A program made the translations under genes and the position numbers. The notes under the pieces were generated by a model, which saw only the letters and a list, made by a program, of their open reading frames with translations, searched no databases and was not told the DNA's origin. From Betaproteobacteria bacterium (GTDB lineage Bacteria > Acidobacteriota > Terriglobia > Acidiferrales > UBA7541): a stretch of 64,000 bases of DNA. Location: the NCBI GenBank assembly GCA_903970165.1, contig CAJCHZ010000024.1, positions 1 to 64,000 on the forward strand, read 5' to 3'. The first letter of the stretch is position 1. Each line of letters starts with the position of its first letter. Positions 9,452 to 19,850 of this stretch are shown piece after piece.

Positions 9452-9650
9452 GGCCTCTCGATCTTCTGAAAAGTCTATCATCCGCCCACCTGGCAACTCT
9501 GGTTCACCTCCAGTCCATTCTCAGTTCATCCAGAGTGCATTGTTCCAAATCGCCGAACAAGAGAAAGTGTGCATCGTCGTTAAGATATAGAGCGGTTCGG
9601 GCAAGTTTGGGGTGAATCGCTGAGTCGGCGAAAAACGAACGGGGGAAGTC

Positions 9651-9914
9651 GTGCAAATCAAATTCAAAGATAACGCTCGGAAGTGGATCTGGGGATTCCT
9701 GGCTGTCGTGGCATTGTCCCAACTCTACTTCGTCAAAGAACTTCTGGCCGTATTCACGCTATTCACCATCGGCTTCGCAGCCATCGCGTTTGTGGTGATC
9801 AGCCTCTACACACTCCAGCACGGTCTGACTCTTGCCGCGTCGCGCCTCGCTGACCTGCGCCAGCCAGTCATCAACCTGGTTCCAGTCAACACGCAAAACC
9901 ATAAGGCGGCGTAG
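9651..9914 (+). CDS. Small two-helix membrane protein
   Basis: 87 residues from GTG 9651, preceded by GGGGGAA. After a basic N-terminus two hydrophobic stretches occur (WIWGFLAVVALSQLYFV and LLAVFTLFTIGFAAIAFVVI), then an amphipathic tail. No family recognised. It stands alone between divergent yjbQ and the PilZ gene. Coding potential is supported by the start signal and by the clean membrane pattern. Confidence 0.6.
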   Translation: MQIKFKDNARKWIWGFLAVVALSQLYFVKELLAVFTLFTIGFAAIAFVVISLYTLQHGLTLAASRLADLRQPVINLVPVNTQNHKAA

Positions 9915-10109
9915 CCCGCGTCTTTACCATTTTCGCCGTATGGCCGTCCGCAGGGGCAGGGTGTAACGATTTGCCTGTGAGTCGCACTACGCAGAATAGG
10001 TAGTTATGAGCAGGAACGATTACGAGTTTCAAAAGCGCCTCACCACTCGAGGAGGGACTCGGCTCCCAGCCCACGCCCCCCCCAGCGTGCCGCGCTTCAG
10101 GGAGCCATC

Positions 10110-10442
10110 TTGCAAAGGAAACCAGCCTTCTCACGCCGTTCTATTACCCGGCTACCAGCATCTGAGGATATCTGGCTCTGCTGGCGCTGCAACGGCCGCG
10201 ACGACGTGTCCCGGATTCTGGACATTAGCAGCGAAGGCCTCTTCATCCAGACTCCTCACCTGGGCGTTAAGGAGGACATGCCCGCCAAACTCGACTTCCT
10301 CGTCCAGGAGGGTCGCATCCGAGCTGACGCCGTGGTTCGGCATGTACGACGCGGCAATGGCCTTGGCTTGAAGTTCACCTCCCTGACGGAAGAAGACCGC
10401 TCGCGCCTAAAGTCCCTATTGGCCCGCCTCCGCTCCCGCTGA
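10110..10442 (+). CDS. PilZ domain protein
   Basis: 110 residues from TTG 10110, with AGGGAG five bases upstream. The PilZ marks are an Arg-rich motif (RRSITR) near residue 9, DISSEGLFIQT near residue 38 and NGLGLKFTSL near residue 83. PilZ domains bind cyclic di-GMP. The canonical RxxxR is present as RRSITR, so binding is plausible. Single-domain PilZ proteins act as adaptors for motility or exopolysaccharide. A different-frame ATG at 10006 does not read into the domain. Confidence 0.82.
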   Translation: MQRKPAFSRRSITRLPASEDIWLCWRCNGRDDVSRILDISSEGLFIQTPHLGVKEDMPAKLDFLVQEGRIRADAVVRHVRRGNGLGLKFTSLTEEDRSRLKSLLARLRSR

Positions 10443-10553
10443 CAGCGATCTGCCTCGCTGCGGAACCGGGCGGAGCCCCAGCCTCACTGTAATGACGGGC
10501 CAGCAGACGTGGCGTACAAGCTCTTTCTTTTTTTTACACGGCCCGGAGCTAAC

Positions 10554-12167
10554 TTAGGGTATCCGCAAAATCTTGTGCTCGAACATCTTTTTGCTTCCCG
10601 CCAGCCCCTGCAATTCTTTCAGCCCGGCCATCCCCCATTGAGCCAAAAACGGCAAGAAGCACAACTCCCTAGATTGCAGCGTCTTATGCGGGTAAAGCAG
10701 CGATTCCAGGAACTCCTGATGGGCTGCGATGAGTCCTTCCTTAAACGTTTGCGCCTTTCCCGCCTTGCGCTTCAGCTTCTCTAGTTGAAAAGCGATTTTC
10801 TTCCGAGCGGTCTCCACCGCCCCGCCCAGCGTCGGATCCAGCCGCACAATCTGCTTCTTCAGCTGCGCCAGCATCTTTTCCGATTCTTTCACGCTCTTGT
10901 CGAAATTTTTCCCAAGCGCCTTCGGCACCCTTGAGGTTTCCATCCGGCGGCGCAGTTCCTGGGACCCGCGCCAAACATCCTCGACTTTCAATCCGTACCG
11001 CCGCAGCAATTTCTCCACCTTCGCATCCAGTATCGTGAATGCGGCTCGCGGCAAAATCACCGGCATACGTCCCAGCACTTTTCGATAAACGACTTCGGCT
11101 TGCGCAAAATAGGCAATTTCTGCCGGCCCCGCGATGTACGCCACCGTCGGGAGCAGGTGATCCTGTATCACAGGGCGGAAGAGTGCGTTCGGACTGAACT
11201 TTTCAGGCGCAACGTTCACCGCACTCATTAGCTCGTCTCTGGTCCAACTGCGGCCTCCGCAAATAAATTTGTCGACGCTCATCGAGATGGGCTGGCGAGT
11301 CCCAGTCTCCATGCTGAAAATCAAAGTGCTCCGCGCCGTAACCTTCACCTGCGCCCCATAGCCCGCTTTGTCCAGCTCTTTGCCACGCGCAAGCAAAGCG
11401 TCGTTCAGCGCATCGCGATCTTCCACCGCTTTTTGAAGAACCGCGCCGGCCACACGATGCAACCGCGCATCCAGGGGATCAAGCAAGATCAGGCCATGCT
11501 CGGCAAACAAACGTGTAAACAATTTCCCGAACGCGCTTCCGTAAGTCTCCTCCGCCCCATAGCTTTCGCGGAAGATAGCTGCAACAAATTCTCCACCCGC
11601 AGCGATGAGGATTTTCTCTCCCTCGTGCACCAACTCCTGCACCGCAGGGCCCAACGTAATTCCTCCAACGGGCTTCCCCGCCTCGCCGTTTCCTGGAAGC
11701 TCATATCGCGTCAGCTTCCCCTGGTGGAACCAGGTGGAAGTACGCACTTCGTCGAGGTCATGGTCCTCGGTCGCCATCCAAAAAACTGGCACGGCATCGA
11801 TTCCGGCTTGCGTCAATTCCTGAGCGATCTGAATCGCGCTGACCGCTTTGTAAATCGCGAACGCCGGCCCGCTGAACAGTCCTACCTGCTGCCCACTGAC
11901 GACAGCCACCGCACCCTTTGCCAAGCGGTTTAGGTTTTCACGCGCAGCTTCCCCGCACCCAAGCGCCGCGTTCTGCTCTCTGAGAATTGCCGCTACTTCC
12001 GATCTGCGTTCGTCGGGATAGCCCAGCGAACGAGCTACTTTTTTGATGGCCGCCAGAGTGGGTGGATGTCCGTAGAATTTCGCAACGCTGGAAAAATCAT
12101 CGAGGAATTGAAGAAACAGCTTGGACTGATGGGGCAGTTGGCGAAACGGCAGGGCTCGACATTCCAT
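10554..12167 (-). CDS. bshC: Putative cysteine ligase BshC (bacillithiol synthesis)
   Basis: 537 residues, the usual BshC length. It adds cysteine to glucosaminyl malate in the last step of bacillithiol synthesis. Seen in the sequence are VVSGQQVGLFSGPAFAIYKA near residue 92, FWMATEDHDLDEV near residue 130, a central ligase-like core and a C-terminal Lys-rich coiled coil (MLAQLKKQIVRLDP, FQLEKLKRKAGKAQTF). No bshA or bshB is in the window. It is last in the leftward run that contains the car genes, 109 bp after the aldolase gene. Bacillithiol genes occur in Firmicutes, Deinococcus, Bacteroidota and Acidobacteriota. Confidence 0.92.
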   Translation of the reverse strand: MECRALPFRQLPHQSKLFLQFLDDFSSVAKFYGHPPTLAAIKKVARSLGYPDERRSEVAAILREQNAALGCGEAARENLNRLAKGAVAVVSGQQVGLFSGPAFAIYKAVSAIQIAQELTQAGIDAVPVFWMATEDHDLDEVRTSTWFHQGKLTRYELPGNGEAGKPVGGITLGPAVQELVHEGEKILIAAGGEFVAAIFRESYGAEETYGSAFGKLFTRLFAEHGLILLDPLDARLHRVAGAVLQKAVEDRDALNDALLARGKELDKAGYGAQVKVTARSTLIFSMETGTRQPISMSVDKFICGGRSWTRDELMSAVNVAPEKFSPNALFRPVIQDHLLPTVAYIAGPAEIAYFAQAEVVYRKVLGRMPVILPRAAFTILDAKVEKLLRRYGLKVEDVWRGSQELRRRMETSRVPKALGKNFDKSVKESEKMLAQLKKQIVRLDPTLGGAVETARKKIAFQLEKLKRKAGKAQTFKEGLIAAHQEFLESLLYPHKTLQSRELCFLPFLAQWGMAGLKELQGLAGSKKMFEHKILRIP

Positions 12168-12276
12168 CGGGAATTAGATGATACCGACGCCCTTTCGTCA
12201 CAGCAAATCTCGGCGGGCTGCACACGCAGGGCTTTGCGCCCGAACAAGCAGCCCACTCTAGGTCCGCTACTGTGAC

Positions 12277-13194
12277 TTAGACGGAGACGGCGCCGGAAAG
12301 GCGTGCGGGCTCGCGCGCCTCCACCCGGGCCACCAAATCCCGGATGGCTTTCTTCTGCTCTTCCTGCAGGGGCAATAAAGGCAATCGCGGAATGCCACCG
12401 CGATATCCACCCAGGTCCATCGTGTATTTCACGCCGGCAATTCCGCACTGCGCGACAATCAGCTTGGACGCCGGAGCAATCAAGCTTTGCAGCTCACGCG
12501 CCCGCTGCAGATCGCTTTTCTGCATCGCCTCAAAAACCGCCAGGCACAATTCAGGCATCCCGCTACCCAAAGCGAGGATGGCCCCGCGCGCGCCAAGCGC
12601 CAGCGAGGGAAACATCATGCTCGCCGAACCTACCAGCAATTGAAAGGAAGGCGGCGCCGATCCAAGTATTTCCGCAGCGCGTTGCACCACTCCCGAGCTC
12701 TCCTTGATTCCTATGATGTTGGGATGCTCCGACAGAGCAGCGACTTCGGGCGCTTCCAATGCAATCCCGGTAAACTGCGGCACGGAATACAGCAGCACAG
12801 GAATCGGTGAAGCGTCCGCGACGCGCCGGTAATGCGCGATATATACATCCGGCTTGTAAACCGTTTTGTAGTAGTACGGCGTTTTCACCAGCGCCGCGTG
12901 GTAACCAAGTTCGGCGGCGCGCTTCGTGCGCTCAATGGTTTCGGCGGTGGATTCTGCCCCCGTCCCGGCGATCAGCCGCTTCCCCGGCGCGGCCGCTTCC
13001 TTCACGGTTGCGAGTACGGTGTCTATTTCCTTTGCGGAAAGCAGCACAGACTCGCCTGTCGAGCCGATCGCAACGTAACCCGCGAGGCCAATCTCGTTGT
13101 ACTTGAGGATGTTGTGCTTCAGATCCGCGAGCGAAACGGATCCGTCAGCGGCATATGGCGTTGTCAGCGCCGGATAAACTCCGGATAAGTCCAT
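12277..13194 (-). CDS. DHDPS/N-acetylneuraminate lyase superfamily aldolase
   Basis: 305 residues from ATG 13194, 10 bp after the carB stop, so probably co-transcribed. TIM-barrel class I aldolase: Schiff-base Lys164 in GIKESSG, Tyr136 in YSVPQFTG, and S45-T46 in GSTGES. In true dihydrodipicolinate synthase the loop after the tyrosine is YNxPxRTG, with the Arg gripping the aspartate-semialdehyde carboxylate; here Phe replaces that Arg. This, and the YSVP form, resemble 4-hydroxy-2-oxoglutarate aldolase-type relatives. It may be annotated dapA, but that function is doubtful. Confidence 0.85.
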   Translation of the reverse strand: MDLSGVYPALTTPYAADGSVSLADLKHNILKYNEIGLAGYVAIGSTGESVLLSAKEIDTVLATVKEAAAPGKRLIAGTGAESTAETIERTKRAAELGYHAALVKTPYYYKTVYKPDVYIAHYRRVADASPIPVLLYSVPQFTGIALEAPEVAALSEHPNIIGIKESSGVVQRAAEILGSAPPSFQLLVGSASMMFPSLALGARGAILALGSGMPELCLAVFEAMQKSDLQRARELQSLIAPASKLIVAQCGIAGVKYTMDLGGYRGGIPRLPLLPLQEEQKKAIRDLVARVEAREPARLSGAVSV

Positions 13195-13204
13195 GTTCGG
13201 TCTC

Positions 13205-16200
13205 TCAGTCTCCCGACCCGCTGCTACCCGAAGCAGCAAGCTGGCCACGATGCAAATCCTGAAGCGCCGCAACTTCCGTTCCCTGATCGAGCAGCGCGCG
13301 AATGCCGCGAGCTGCCGCATGAGCCGCGGCAAGGGTCGTGATACAGGTAATGTTGTATCGAATCGCCGCGCGGCGAATCGATTTTTCGTCGTAGAAGGAT
13401 TCGCGGCCCAACGGCGTGTTGATGACCAGATCGATTTTTCCCGTCTTGACTAGATCAACGATATTCGGGCGGCCCTCGTTTACTTTGAAAACGGATTCCG
13501 CTGGAATGCCCGCCGCTTCCAGAGCAGCAGCCGTGCCGCGCGTCGCAAGCAAACGGAAACCGAGATCGTGCAATTCTTTTCCCAGGGAACCGACATGTTT
13601 CTTGTCCCGATCATTCACGCTGAGGAAAATCGTTCCCTTGCGTGGCAAACGCTGTCCCGCGGCAAGTTGCGCTTTCGCAAACGCCAATCCGTACGAAGTC
13701 GAGATGCCCATTACTTCGCCGGTCGAGCGCATTTCCGGTCCAAGAATCGTATCGACACCGCGGAATTTATTGAACGGAAACACCGGCGATTTCACCGAGT
13801 AAAATTCGTGCACCGCAATTTCGGCAATTCCGTTATGCAGCACCACCGGAAGATCCATGCCCGCAAGTTTTTTACCGGCCATCAAGCGCGCCGCAACTTT
13901 GGCCATCGGCACTCCTGTTGCCTTACTGACATAGGGAACGGTGCGCGACGCGCGCGGATTTACTTCGAGCACGTACACCGTGTCGCGCTGAATCGCATAC
14001 TGCACGTTCATCAACCCAATGACTTTCAGCGCCAGCGCAAGGCGCTTTGTGTATTCGCGGATGTGCTCAAGAATCGCGGGCGACAAACTGACAGGTGGCA
14101 GCACACAGGACGAATCGCCAGAATGCACGCCAGCTTCTTCGATGTGCTCCATGATCCCGCCGATGACGACATCCGTTCCGTCGGCAAGCGCATCCACATC
14201 CACTTCCGTCGCTTCTTCCAGGAACTGATCAATCAATACGGGCCGCGCCGGCCCCATCATCGCCGCCTGGGCAACGTACTCCTGCACGGTGTTCACATCG
14301 TATGCAATCACCATGGCCCGGCCGCCGAGAACGTAACTCGGCCGTACCAGAACCGGCAAACCGATTTCGCCGGCAACGCGAGCAGCTTCTTCCGGGATCA
14401 ACGCGGTGCCGTTCCGCGGCTGCGGAATTCGCAGTTTATCGAGAAGTCCGCCGAATCGCCGGCGATCTTCAGCTAAGTCGATGGACTCCGGGGCGGTGCC
14501 AATAATAGGCACACCATTGCGCTTCAACTCCTGCGCAAGATTCAGCGGCGTCTGCCCGCCAAATTGCACAATGACGCCCTGCGGCTTTTCCCGTTCCACG
14601 ATGGCAAGCACGTCTTCGAGCGTCAGCGGCTCAAAATAAAGCCGGTCCGACGTATCGTAGTCCGTCGAAACAGTCTCCGGGTTGCAATTCACCATGATGG
14701 TTTCGAAACCATCTTCGCGTAGCGCGTAAGCTGCATGGCAGCAGCAATAATCGAATTCAATTCCCTGTCCGATGCGGTTCGGCCCGCTGCCAAGAATCAT
14801 GATCTTTGGACGCGGCTTGGTGTCCGATTCGTCTTCGTCTTCATAGGTGGAGTACATGTACGGCGTGAACGATTCGAATTCCGCCGCACAGGTATCTACA
14901 CGCTTGAAAACGGGACCAACGCCATAGCGCGCGCGCTGCAGCCGCACGGATGCCGGAGTGCTCTTCCAGATTTGCGCGAGCTGCTCGTCGCTCGTACCGT
15001 GACGCTTCACTTCTCGCAAAAGGTCTTTCGAAGCTGTCTCCACGGTAACCGAAGCCGCGCGCCGGTTCATGGCCACGAGCTCCTCGATTTGATGGATGAA
15101 CCACGGATCGATTTTCGTCAGCTCAACAATTTCTCCGGCGGGCAAGCCTTTATCAACGGCCGTGAGCAGCCAATGTATACGGTCCGGGCGAGGCGTCGCC
15201 AGTTTTTCGCGCAGCAACGAATCCGGCGTTTCGGCCGGCGCACGCCAGGGCGTGTGTGGTTCCAGCGAACGAATTCCCTTTTGCAAAGCCTCTTTGAACG
15301 TGCGCCCAATGGCCATGACTTCGCCGACGGACTTCATCTGTGTTCCCAAAGTGCTGTCTGCGCCGGGGAATTTTTCAAATTGCCATTTCGGAATTTTCAC
15401 AACGACGTAGTCTATCGTCGGCTCGAAGCAAGCCGGCGTTTTCTTCGTGATGTCGTTGGGAATTTCGTCCAGCGACATTCCGACCGCCAGTCGCGCGGCA
15501 ATCTTCGCAATGGGGAATCCGGTAGCCTTGCTGGCCAGCGCGGAGCTGCGCGAGACACGCGGATTCATTTCGATGACGGTCATCCGCCCATTTTCCGGAT
15601 TGATGGCAAACTGCACGTTCGAACCGCCCGTTTCCACGCCGACTTCTCGAATAATCGCCGCAGCGGCATCGCGCATTCGCTGGTATTCCTTATCGGTCAG
15701 CGTTTGCGCGGGCGCGACGGTGATGGAATCGCCGGTGTGAACCCCCATCGGGTCAAAATTCTCGATGGTGCAGATCACCACGAAATTGTCGCGGTGGTCG
15801 CGCATCACTTCGAGCTCGTATTCTTTCCATCCAAGCACGGACTCTTCGACCAGCGCTTCATGCACGGGGCTCATGTCCAATGCGTGCGAAATGGCTTCGC
15901 CAAACTCTTCCTTGTTGTAAGCGATGGAACCGCCCGTACCGCCCAACGTAAACGACGGCCGAATGACAAGCGGAAACCCAAGCTGGTCGCAAAGGCGCAA
16001 AGCATCCTGCGCGTTGTTCACCAGCGCCGAAGCCGGAACCTCCAGCCCAATCTTCCGGCAGGCATCTTTAAACCAAAGACGATCTTCGGCGACTTTGATA
16101 GCCCGAAGCGACGCGCCAATCATCTCGACTTTGTGCCTCTCAAGAATCCCGCTCTCCGCCAGCTCCACGGCAAGATTCAAAGCCGTCTGCCCGCCAACGG

Positions 16201-16465
16201 TCGGCAAAAGCGCGTCCGGCTTCTCGCGAATCAAAATTTCTTCGAGATATTCTTTGGTGAGCGGCTCAATGTAGGTACGGTGAGCCAACTCCGGGTCGGT
16301 CATGATCGTTGCCGGATTGGAGTTAACCAGCACAACTTCATAGCCCTCAGCGCGCAGAGCTTTGCAAGCCTGAGCGCCGGAATAGTCAAATTCGCAAGCC
16401 TGGCCAATGACAATCGGGCCGGACCCGATGATCAAAATCTTCTTGATGTCTGTGCGTTTTGGCAT
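13205..16465 (-). CDS. carB: Carbamoyl-phosphate synthase large subunit
   Basis: 1086 residues, full length. Makes carbamoyl phosphate for pyrimidine and arginine synthesis from bicarbonate, two ATP and ammonia channelled from CarA. Two homologous ATP-grasp halves are seen: [18 protein letters not shown] at the start and [18 protein letters not shown] near residue 555. Each half has its [10 protein letters not shown] / EVNPRASRT metal site. The C-terminal allosteric MGS-like domain ([35 protein letters not shown]) is present. carA lies upstream in the same direction, separated by one small secreted-protein gene. Confidence 0.97.
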   Translation of the reverse strand: MPKRTDIKKILIIGSGPIVIGQACEFDYSGAQACKALRAEGYEVVLVNSNPATIMTDPELAHRTYIEPLTKEYLEEILIREKPDALLPTVGGQTALNLAVELAESGILERHKVEMIGASLRAIKVAEDRLWFKDACRKIGLEVPASALVNNAQDALRLCDQLGFPLVIRPSFTLGGTGGSIAYNKEEFGEAISHALDMSPVHEALVEESVLGWKEYELEVMRDHRDNFVVICTIENFDPMGVHTGDSITVAPAQTLTDKEYQRMRDAAAAIIREVGVETGGSNVQFAINPENGRMTVIEMNPRVSRSSALASKATGFPIAKIAARLAVGMSLDEIPNDITKKTPACFEPTIDYVVVKIPKWQFEKFPGADSTLGTQMKSVGEVMAIGRTFKEALQKGIRSLEPHTPWRAPAETPDSLLREKLATPRPDRIHWLLTAVDKGLPAGEIVELTKIDPWFIHQIEELVAMNRRAASVTVETASKDLLREVKRHGTSDEQLAQIWKSTPASVRLQRARYGVGPVFKRVDTCAAEFESFTPYMYSTYEDEDESDTKPRPKIMILGSGPNRIGQGIEFDYCCCHAAYALREDGFETIMVNCNPETVSTDYDTSDRLYFEPLTLEDVLAIVEREKPQGVIVQFGGQTPLNLAQELKRNGVPIIGTAPESIDLAEDRRRFGGLLDKLRIPQPRNGTALIPEEAARVAGEIGLPVLVRPSYVLGGRAMVIAYDVNTVQEYVAQAAMMGPARPVLIDQFLEEATEVDVDALADGTDVVIGGIMEHIEEAGVHSGDSSCVLPPVSLSPAILEHIREYTKRLALALKVIGLMNVQYAIQRDTVYVLEVNPRASRTVPYVSKATGVPMAKVAARLMAGKKLAGMDLPVVLHNGIAEIAVHEFYSVKSPVFPFNKFRGVDTILGPEMRSTGEVMGISTSYGLAFAKAQLAAGQRLPRKGTIFLSVNDRDKKHVGSLGKELHDLGFRLLATRGTAAALEAAGIPAESVFKVNEGRPNIVDLVKTGKIDLVINTPLGRESFYDEKSIRRAAIRYNITCITTLAAAHAAARGIRALLDQGTEVAALQDLHRGQLAASGSSGSGD

Positions 16466-16585
16466 TGTGCGTTAGAGTACCGTTGTCTGCTCCAATATGA
16501 AAGACGCGTGAGTTCTCACAGCCGTGCCGCTGCGCAAGGCGCTCATCTGCTGCTTGCGCTTCTCCATGTCTTTGCGGTCCAGCAT

Positions 16586-17041
16586 CTAGCTGACGGCAAC
16601 CGTCATGGATCTTGTGAGCTGAAGCTTTCCTTTCTCAAGCGCGTACTGCAACTCAGGACATTTTGTCGTGGATCTCTTGTCCGGCACGTAACGAACTATA
16701 ATTTCGTACTCGGCGCCATTGATGCTCGCGACCAGGCGGTAATCTCCGGCATCCATTTTTTTAAACTCAAAGCTGCCGTCGCCCCGCGTCTGGATTAGGG
16801 CCAGAGGCGGCGCCGATCCGCAGCAATCGGATTTAATCTCCGGCGCAAACAGTCGAATGCGTGCGTGGGCTATTGGAGTGACCACCTGCCGCGACGAATT
16901 CGCAGTTCCCTTTTCCGCCACGTAGGTAATGCTGACCAGTTTCCCGCACAGCTTCTCAACCTGAGGCGGCTGATCCGTCTCAGGAGATTGAAAGTGTGGC
17001 ACCCCCAAGAGAAGAAGTGCAATCAGCAAATGCACAATCAC
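16586..17041 (-). CDS. Secreted carboxypeptidase-regulatory-like (CnaB-type) protein
   Basis: 151 residues. N-terminal signal peptide MIVHLLIALLLLGVPHFQS, then a beta-sandwich with HARIRLFAPEI and the turn GDGSFEFKKMDAGDYRLVAS typical of carboxypeptidase-regulatory-like domains. Its ATG overlaps the carA TGA by four bases (ATGA), so it is translated as part of the car operon. A secreted beta-sandwich protein between carA and carB is odd; no link to carbamoyl phosphate synthesis is apparent. A cysteine pair (SDCCGS) is notable. Confidence 0.75.
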   Translation of the reverse strand: MIVHLLIALLLLGVPHFQSPETDQPPQVEKLCGKLVSITYVAEKGTANSSRQVVTPIAHARIRLFAPEIKSDCCGSAPPLALIQTRGDGSFEFKKMDAGDYRLVASINGAEYEIIVRYVPDKRSTTKCPELQYALEKGKLQLTRSMTVAVS

Positions 17042-18216
17042 CGCGCTTGCTCCTTCATCATGTCGGTGAATTTAGCGAAAAGGTAGTGCGAATCATGTGG
17101 GCCCGGAGACGCTTCCGGATGGTATTGCACGCTGAAGAGCGGCAGCGACTTGTGGCGCATGCCTTCGTTGGTGCCATCATTGAGATTAACGTGCGTGATT
17201 TCGACGTCGCTCGATGGCAGGGACTCGGGATCGACGCAAAAACCGTGGTTTTGTGCGGTGATTTCGACCTTCCGATTCAGGAGATTCTGCACGGGATGGT
17301 TCGAGCCATGGTGGCCGAACTTCAACTTGAAAGTCTTTCCGCCAAGGGCGAGCCCACAGAGCTGATGCCCGAGGCAAATACCGAAAATGGGTACGCGCCC
17401 AAGCATCTTCTGAATATTCTCGACTGCATAGCCGATGGGCTCGGGATCGCCCGGACCGTTCGAAAGAAACACGCCGTCCGGTTTCAGGTCGAGCACTTCT
17501 TGCGCCGAAGTTCGGGCGGGAACAACCCAGACGTCGCAATGATGATCGATCAGCAGCCGCAGAATATTCTGCTTGATGCCGTAGTCGTAAGCCACGACAC
17601 GAAGCTTGGGCGTCTCCGAGTCCCGCCCCGATTCGCCCATGGACTCCGACCACGGCGGAATCGTCAGTTCGATCGAGCTTTTTTCCCATCCGTAAGCTTT
17701 TTTGCAACTGACCTGGCTGGCGAGCTCCTGCCCCGCCATGCTGGGCAACTGCTTGGCTTCGTGAATCAATTGATCCGCAGGCGTGCCGTCCGTAGCCACA
17801 ACCCCGCGCAGCGCTCCGACATTGCGAATGTGCCGTACCAGCGCGCGGGTATCAATGTCCCAGATGGCCGGTATTTTATGCCGGTTCAAATAAAGCTGCG
17901 CCGTCTCCGCCGACCGCCAGTTCGAGGAAATCTGCGAAAACTCGCGCACGATGAGCGACTCGATGTAAGGCCGCGTGGCCTCTTCATCATCTAGATTTGC
18001 GCCGACGTTTCCGATGTGCGGATAGGTTAAACAGACAATCTGGCCCGCATAGCTTGGGTCCGTAAGTACTTCCTGATATCCAGTGAGGCTGGTGTTGAAA
18101 ACAACTTCGCCGCCGCGGCGTGTGATCGCGCCCGCGGCACGGCCGTTAAATATGCGCCCGTCTTCCAGAGCGAGAGTGGCAGGTCGGTGCGGAACTTCGG
18201 TCAGGTTGTCCTCCAA
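17038..18216 (-). CDS. carA: Carbamoyl-phosphate synthase small subunit
   Basis: 392 residues. Glutamine amidotransferase subunit supplying ammonia to CarB. The N-terminal small-subunit domain starts ATLALEDGRIFNGRAAGA and contains VVFNTSLTGYQEVLTDPSY. The C-terminal class I glutamine amidotransferase domain has VFLSNGPGDPEP, nucleophile Cys in FGICLGHQLCGLALGG, and His/Glu in YHPEASPGPHDSHYLF. Downstream come an overlapping secreted-protein gene and then carB. Confidence 0.97.
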   Translation of the reverse strand: MEDNLTEVPHRPATLALEDGRIFNGRAAGAITRRGGEVVFNTSLTGYQEVLTDPSYAGQIVCLTYPHIGNVGANLDDEEATRPYIESLIVREFSQISSNWRSAETAQLYLNRHKIPAIWDIDTRALVRHIRNVGALRGVVATDGTPADQLIHEAKQLPSMAGQELASQVSCKKAYGWEKSSIELTIPPWSESMGESGRDSETPKLRVVAYDYGIKQNILRLLIDHHCDVWVVPARTSAQEVLDLKPDGVFLSNGPGDPEPIGYAVENIQKMLGRVPIFGICLGHQLCGLALGGKTFKLKFGHHGSNHPVQNLLNRKVEITAQNHGFCVDPESLPSSDVEITHVNLNDGTNEGMRHKSLPLFSVQYHPEASPGPHDSHYLFAKFTDMMKEQAR

Positions 18217-18239
18217 AAGTAATCATCAAAGTCTGCCGT

Positions 18240-18854
18240 TTACTTCGTGCTGGCTTCCGTAGTCGATAGCGATCCGAAATGGTCCACCGGCCAGTAAGCA
18301 AACACCGCGCGCCCGTAAATGTATTTGCTTTCCACCGGCCCAAACACGCGCGAATCGTTCGAACTGATGCGGTGATCTCCCATCACAAAATATTTGTCTT
18401 CCGGCACGCGCACCGGCCCGAAGTCGCTCATGTCCTCGTACTGAACCGGCACGTACGGCTCGTCAATCGCGCGCCCGTTGACATAAACAATGCCTTGGCG
18501 GATTTCCACGGATTCGCCCGGCAAACCGATCACGCGCTTGATAAAAGACTTCGAACGGTCGAGAGGATACCAGAAAACCACAACGTCGCGCCGCTGAATC
18601 GGCTCGAAGCGATACACAAATTTGTTGATGAAGATGCGTTCCTGGTCGGAAAGAAGTGGCGCCATGCTTGTGCCTTCAACTTTGACCGGTTGATACAGAA
18701 ACACGATGATGACCAGCGCCAACCCGATCGCGATCAGCAGATCGCGCGTCCAAACACGAATCTCATTTCTCAAGGAATGGATTGCCGAAGGCGCCGGCGC
18801 TGAAGGTTCCGGAACCGGTGTAGCGACAGTTGGGTTCTGGTCCGTACTTGGCAT
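18240..18854 (-). CDS. lepB: Signal peptidase I
   Basis: 204 residues. Membrane-bound serine protease that removes Sec signal peptides. A Pro-rich cytoplasmic leader is followed by one transmembrane helix (LLIAIGLALVIIVFLYQP). The nucleophile Ser63 sits in EGTSMAPLL, the general-base Lys106 in SFIKRVIGLPGE, and the box E region in MGDHRISSNDSRVFGPV. Single-anchor type as in Gram-positive and many other bacteria. It lies 23 bp upstream of carA in the same direction. Confidence 0.95.
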   Translation of the reverse strand: MPSTDQNPTVATPVPEPSAPAPSAIHSLRNEIRVWTRDLLIAIGLALVIIVFLYQPVKVEGTSMAPLLSDQERIFINKFVYRFEPIQRRDVVVFWYPLDRSKSFIKRVIGLPGESVEIRQGIVYVNGRAIDEPYVPVQYEDMSDFGPVRVPEDKYFVMGDHRISSNDSRVFGPVESKYIYGRAVFAYWPVDHFGSLSTTEASTK

Positions 18855-19013
18855 TTTCTTGTTGCTCTCTATTTATAACACGGGCGTCACAAACGTCACA
18901 AGCAGCGCCAAATTGGATTTGCGCGCCCCGCGAACTTCGCTATGGCAGTGCTCTTTACTTAAGATAGTTGCCCCGCTTCGAGCGTTGCCTGCAACTGTCA
19001 CGCATACCCTCTT

Positions 19014-19739
19014 CTACGACTGGTCCGGCGTCAAAGCGTAATTCACCATAGCCAGCGCAGCGACAACCGCCGTTTCCGTGCGCAAAATGAGTTGCCCAAG
19101 CGAAGCCTCCTGAAATCCCGCAGCACGCGCCGAGTCAATCTCTTCGTCCGTCCAACCGCCTTCCGGCCCAATGGCGAGCGTCGCCCGCCCCGACTTCACA
19201 CCCACGAGAACCTTACGTAGAGACGGAGCATCTGCCCGCTCGGAGAGCATCACGCGAAACGAATCTCCCGGAGCGCCAAAGGCATGTCCTGGCTTCGCAA
19301 GCGCTTCTAGCACAGGAACGCGTAGTCGCCGCGACTGCTGGCTCGCCTCCAGCAGGATTTTCTTCCAGCGCTGCGATCGCTTTTCAGCGGCCGCAAGCAG
19401 GCCTTTTTCGCTGCGCGCTGCCGCAAGCGGAACGATGCTTCCAACACCAAGCTCAGTCGCTTTCTCGATAGCCCATTCGAACGCATCGAATTTCACGACG
19501 GAAAGCAGCAGCGTAACCTCTGCCGAAAGCTGCGGCCCGGGCAACGGCTCCAAAAGCACGAACTCAACTCGGTCTCGTCCAACCGACTCAATGCGCCCCA
19601 GCCAGGCCTCCGTCCCATCGCTCAATTCGTAAAGCTGATCCTTTTGAGCCCGCAGAACGTGGCCCAAATGATGCGCGGTGTCCCCTTCGATAACAGCGGA
19701 AGTTCCTTCATATTTTTCAACGAAGAATCGGCGGCGCAC
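19014..19739 (-). CDS. rsmE: 16S rRNA m3U1498 methyltransferase
   Basis: 241 residues. SPOUT methyltransferase that modifies U1498 of 16S rRNA with SAM. An N-terminal PUA-like domain (MRRRFFVEKYEGTSAVIEG, HHLGHVLRAQKDQLYELSDG) precedes the SPOUT knot with LAIGPEGGWTDEEIDSARAAG and LGQLILRTETAVVAAL. It sits downstream of dnaJ in the same direction, a common arrangement for rsmE. Confidence 0.94.
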   Translation of the reverse strand: MRRRFFVEKYEGTSAVIEGDTAHHLGHVLRAQKDQLYELSDGTEAWLGRIESVGRDRVEFVLLEPLPGPQLSAEVTLLLSVVKFDAFEWAIEKATELGVGSIVPLAAARSEKGLLAAAEKRSQRWKKILLEASQQSRRLRVPVLEALAKPGHAFGAPGDSFRVMLSERADAPSLRKVLVGVKSGRATLAIGPEGGWTDEEIDSARAAGFQEASLGQLILRTETAVVAALAMVNYALTPDQS

Positions 19740-19850
19740 GGCCTGATTCTATCGCAACGCCACGTCAAACAACTGAACGTTCTTCCGCGGATAGTTCCCT
19801 TAGGCAGGATTCGAAGACTGTGTGCACGTGGCGTGCAGCATAGCGGCGAG

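Noticed and set aside
9504..9722. 72-codon minus-strand frame
   Set aside because: Overlaps the start of the small two-helix membrane protein and the promoter area of yjbQ; no start signal or family.
14735..16798. 687-codon open frame on the + strand opposite carB
   Set aside because: It is antisense to a complete carB, Arg/His/Phe-rich and without any recognisable domain. It reflects the GC-rich codon pattern of carB.
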